Source of the DNA: Thioalkalivibrio sp.
GTDB taxonomy: Bacteria > Pseudomonadota > Gammaproteobacteria > Ectothiorhodospirales > Ectothiorhodospiraceae
NCBI GenBank assembly: GCA_007119005.1
Contig: SKQM01000237.1
Coordinates: 1 to 8,415, forward strand
DNA: 8,415 nt
Direction of reading: 5' to 3'
Shown here piece after piece: positions 6,725 to 8,415 of this stretch. Under the pieces are notes generated by a model, which was not told where the DNA came from, did no database searches, and saw only the letters and a list, made by a program, of their open reading frames with translations. The stretch's first letter is position 1. Each line of letters opens with the position of its first letter. The position numbers and the translations under genes are program-made.

Positions 6725-7632
6725 CGCTCTTCTGGATATTGGCCGCCGTGCTGACGCTGGCCGCCCTGCTGTTTCTCTTCCTGCCGCTGTTTGGCGCCCG
6801 CGCGCCACGCGTTGCGGTTTCCTCCGAGGACATGGACGCGCGCGTATCCGTCTACCGGAGCCAGCTCGCCGAGCTGGAGGCCGACCGGGACTCCGGGACC
6901 ATCTCGGAGGATCAGTTCAACACCGCCCGCGTCGACCTCCAGCGCAGTCTGCTGGAGACGAGCGCAACGGAGGCCGCCGGACGCACTGAACGCGGCGGCC
7001 GCTCGATGCGCTGGCCGGCTGCGATCGCGAGCCTGCTGGTGGTGCCGGTGCTGGCCGTGCTGATCTACCAGGAATATGGCACCGGTGAGGCTGGACTGAA
7101 CCCGCAGGCCCGAGCGGCGCAGCCGGCCGCTGGGCCGCAGATGGATGGCGGTGTCGAGGCCGCGATAATGGCACTCAGCGCACGACTTGAGGCGAACCCG
7201 GACGATCCCCAGGGCTGGGCGCTGCTGGGCCGGTCGTTCATGTTTCTGGATCAGCCGCGTGCCGCAGCCGGGGCCTACGCACAGGCGCTGCGCTATGGCG
7301 GGGATCAGGATCCCGACATCCTCGTGACTTACGCTGATCTGCTGGCCAGCCTGGATGGGGGCGATCTCAATGCCCGCGCCGTGCCCTTCGTGAACCGCGC
7401 ACTCGAGATCGAGCCAGATCACACCAATGCCCTCTGGCTGGCCGGGCTCGCCGCGTTCAGGGCATCGGACTACGAGACCACGAAGGTTCACTGGGAACGG
7501 CTGGAACAGCAATTCGCCCCGGGTACCGAGGAGGCCCTGGTGATTCGCAGCAACCTGGAAGAAGTCCGGTCGCGGCTGGACAACACGGGTAACCGTGCAG
7601 GGACCGAAACCGCCAGCCCCCCGGCGGAGTGA
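6721..7632 (+). CDS. ccmI: Apocytochrome c chaperone CcmI (TPR protein)
   Basis: Heme lyase subunit that binds apocytochrome c and presents it to CcmF-CcmH. The 303-residue product has a first membrane segment (about 2-22), a cytoplasmic helical loop with YRSQLAELEADRDSGTIS (45-62, typical of CcmI), a second membrane segment (about 97-116) and a periplasmic TPR-like domain (about 145-265). The TPR part includes NPDDPQGWALLGRSFMFLD (159-177) and DHTNALWLAGLAAF (233-246). The C-terminal tail (about 286-303) is low-complexity. The ATG at 6721 overlaps the ccmH stop (ATGA); the frame stays open further upstream, but that part lies inside ccmH out of frame. It is the last gene of the ccm operon, followed by a hairpin and intergenic repeats. 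Confidence 0.93.
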   Translation: MTLFWILAAVLTLAALLFLFLPLFGARAPRVAVSSEDMDARVSVYRSQLAELEADRDSGTISEDQFNTARVDLQRSLLETSATEAAGRTERGGRSMRWPAAIASLLVVPVLAVLIYQEYGTGEAGLNPQARAAQPAAGPQMDGGVEAAIMALSARLEANPDDPQGWALLGRSFMFLDQPRAAAGAYAQALRYGGDQDPDILVTYADLLASLDGGDLNARAVPFVNRALEIEPDHTNALWLAGLAAFRASDYETTKVHWERLEQQFAPGTEEALVIRSNLEEVRSRLDNTGNRAGTETASPPAE

Positions 7633-7637
7633 CCGCC

Positions 7638-7676
7638 GGCCGGACCAGGCGGGTCTGAACCCCGCGCGGTCCGGCC
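7638..7676 (+). terminator. Hairpin at the end of the ccm operon, possible terminator
   Basis: GGCCGGACC (7638-7646) pairs perfectly with GGTCCGGCC (7668-7676). Inside it, GCGGG (7649-7653) pairs with CCCGC (7661-7665) across a small internal loop. It begins five bases after the ccmI stop. There is no T-run directly after it, so it is not a canonical intrinsic terminator. It may still mark the transcript 3' end with Rho or protect it from exonucleases. Confidence 0.5.
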
Positions 7677-7678
7677 CA

Positions 7679-7702
7679 TCGCGGCCAGAGGCCGCTCCCA
7701 CA
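7679..7702 (-). repeat. REP-like palindromic element
   Basis: GCGGCC (7681-7686), loop AGA and GGCCGC (7690-7695) form a perfect stem followed by TCCCACA. Read on the - strand this is TGTGGGAGCGGCC, loop TCT, GGCCGCGA. That matches the general plan of gammaproteobacterial REP elements (GT(A/G)GGAGCGGC…GCCGCGA), dispersed in intergenic regions and mobilised by RAYT transposases. Only one full copy is in the window, so repetitiveness in the genome is inferred. Confidence 0.7.
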
Positions 7703-7712
7703 ATAAGCCGCC

Positions 7713-7730
7713 GCCACGCGTGGCCGCTCC
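7713..7730 (+). repeat. Second palindrome sharing GGCCGCTCC with the REP-like element
   Basis: GCCACGCGTGGC (7713-7724) is a perfect 12-bp palindrome. Its right end runs into GGCCGCTCC (7722-7730), identical to the right arm and flank of the REP-like element (7690-7698), 32 bases away. It may be a degenerate second REP unit or a chance GC-rich palindrome. Confidence 0.4.
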
Positions 7731-7731
7731 A

Positions 7732-7752
7732 GCGTTCGTTTTTTTCGAATGC
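7732..7752 (+). other. Hairpin with an all-T loop
   Basis: GCGTTCG (7732-7738) pairs with CGAATGC (7746-7752), with one G-T wobble, around a loop of seven T (7739-7745). It marks the shift from GC-rich to AT-rich sequence. The T-run could also serve as a release tract for transcripts leaving the ccm operon. The role is unknown. Confidence 0.35.
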
Positions 7753-7825
7753 TTAACGCGAATATTTGCGATTTTCTTTCGTTTTAACAGTCTTTATCCT
7801 GACTGAAACAACGAAGGAGAATCCG
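7753..7825 (+). promoter_or_regulatory. AT-rich promoter region of the pirin-family gene
   Basis: This stretch is markedly AT-rich compared with the rest of the window, as expected for a promoter. It contains a near-perfect 14-base inverted repeat CGCGAAT/ATTTGCG (7757-7770, one mismatch), a possible operator. TTGCGA (7766-7771) could act as a -35, but no good -10 lies 16-18 bases away; TTTAAC (7783-7788) and TTTATC (7793-7798) are weak candidates. AAGGAGA (7814-7820 region) is a good ribosome binding site six bases before the ATG at 7826. Confidence 0.55.
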
Positions 7826-8415
7826 ATGACCACGACGAAACCCGACTCGATTCGAGCCGCACAGCCCACCCAGGACGGTGCCGGGGTCAAGATCCGTCGC
7901 ATCCACGACTTCAGCGGCCGGCTGGACCCCTTCCTGATGCTCGACGAGCTGAAGGCCAGCGCGCGCGAGGATTACATCGGCGGGTTTCCGCCGCACCCTC
8001 ACCGCGGCTTCGAGACCCTGACCTACCTGATCCACGGCGGCCTCACCCACGAGGATTCGATGGGCAACCGCGGCGAGGTGCATGCCGGCGAGGCGCAGTG
8101 GATGAGCGCCGGCCGCGGGGTGATCCACTCCGAGATGCCGCTGCGGGACTCGGACGGCCTGCACGGCTTCCAGCTCTGGGTGAACCTTCCCGCCCGGCGC
8201 AAGATGGATATGCCGCGCTATCGCGACGTTCATGCCCGGGAGATGGTGACAGCGAGCGATGACGGCGCGACCTTCAAGGCTATCGCCGGCTCCTGGCGCG
8301 GCAACTTCGGAAATGTGCAGGGACCCTTGCCGCAGATCGGCGAAGACGCAGCGATGGCCGACGTGCAGATCGCCGCGGGAAGAACGTTGACGGTCGAGCT
8401 GACGCCCGAGGAGCG
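7826..8415 (+). CDS. Pirin-family cupin protein (gene cut by window end)
   Basis: The open frame begins at ATG 7826 behind a strong ribosome binding site and runs off the window with no stop; 196 full codons are visible. The N-terminal cupin domain is clearly pirin: FPPHPHRGFETLTYLIHG (54-71), GEAQWMSAGRGVIHSEMP (88-105) and HGFQLWVNLP (113-122). The four metal ligands known from human pirin are present as H57, H59, H101 and E103, so a bound iron or similar metal is expected. The second cupin domain begins near residue 150. Bacterial pirins are cytoplasmic; some (E. coli YhhW) have quercetin dioxygenase activity, others bind metabolic enzymes, so a precise substrate cannot be assigned. It has its own promoter region and is not part of the ccm operon. 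The family call is secure; the function is open. Confidence 0.95.
   Translation, partial: MTTTKPDSIRAAQPTQDGAGVKIRRIHDFSGRLDPFLMLDELKASAREDYIGGFPPHPHRGFETLTYLIHGGLTHEDSMGNRGEVHAGEAQWMSAGRGVIHSEMPLRDSDGLHGFQLWVNLPARRKMDMPRYRDVHAREMVTASDDGATFKAIAGSWRGNFGNVQGPLPQIGEDAAMADVQIAAGRTLTVELTPEE

Noticed and set aside
7784..8233. 149-codon ORF on the - strand over the pirin gene
   Set aside because: The + strand encodes clear pirin motifs with all four metal ligands, so the antisense frame is a shadow.

Overview
The window comes from a GC-rich proteobacterium. A single-copy, collinear ccmABCDEFGHI operon with separate short CcmH and CcmI, a REP-like palindrome of the GTGGGAGCGGC…GCCGC type, and a truncated c-type cytochrome gene upstream fit a respiratory, cytochrome-c-rich gammaproteobacterium. 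A sulfur-oxidising Ectothiorhodospiraceae-like organism is my guess, but the sequence does not prove it. All recognised genes are on the + strand.

Layout: (1) 1-587 is the 3' end of a c-type, probably multiheme, cytochrome with one CxxCH in view. It is closed by a strong intrinsic terminator (620-652). (2) 653-848 is a leader without a recognised gene. (3) 849-7632 is the complete cytochrome c maturation System I operon: ccmA, ccmB, ccmC, ccmD, ccmE, ccmF, ccmG, ccmH, ccmI. Most junctions overlap by 1-4 bases or are separated by 2-13 bases. The one real break is the 109-base ccmF-ccmG gap, which holds a GC-rich hairpin. (4) 7633-7825 is intergenic, with a GC-rich hairpin, a REP-like palindrome, a second palindrome and then a sharply AT-rich stretch likely to carry the next promoter. 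(5) 7826 to the window end is the start of a pirin-family cupin gene, cut off by the window.

How the genes work together: CcmA (ATPase), CcmB, CcmC and CcmD load heme onto CcmE in the periplasm and release holo-CcmE. CcmF, CcmH and CcmI form the heme lyase, which moves heme from CcmE to apocytochrome c. CcmG and CcmH keep the CxxCH cysteines reduced, and CcmI holds the apocytochrome. The upstream cytochrome would be a client of this machinery. Catalytic and heme-handling residues are visible in every Ccm protein and none of the genes looks broken.

I see no previously undescribed system. The points worth a second look are small non-coding structures: competing hairpins before ccmA, the ccmF-ccmG hairpin, and the palindromes before the pirin gene.
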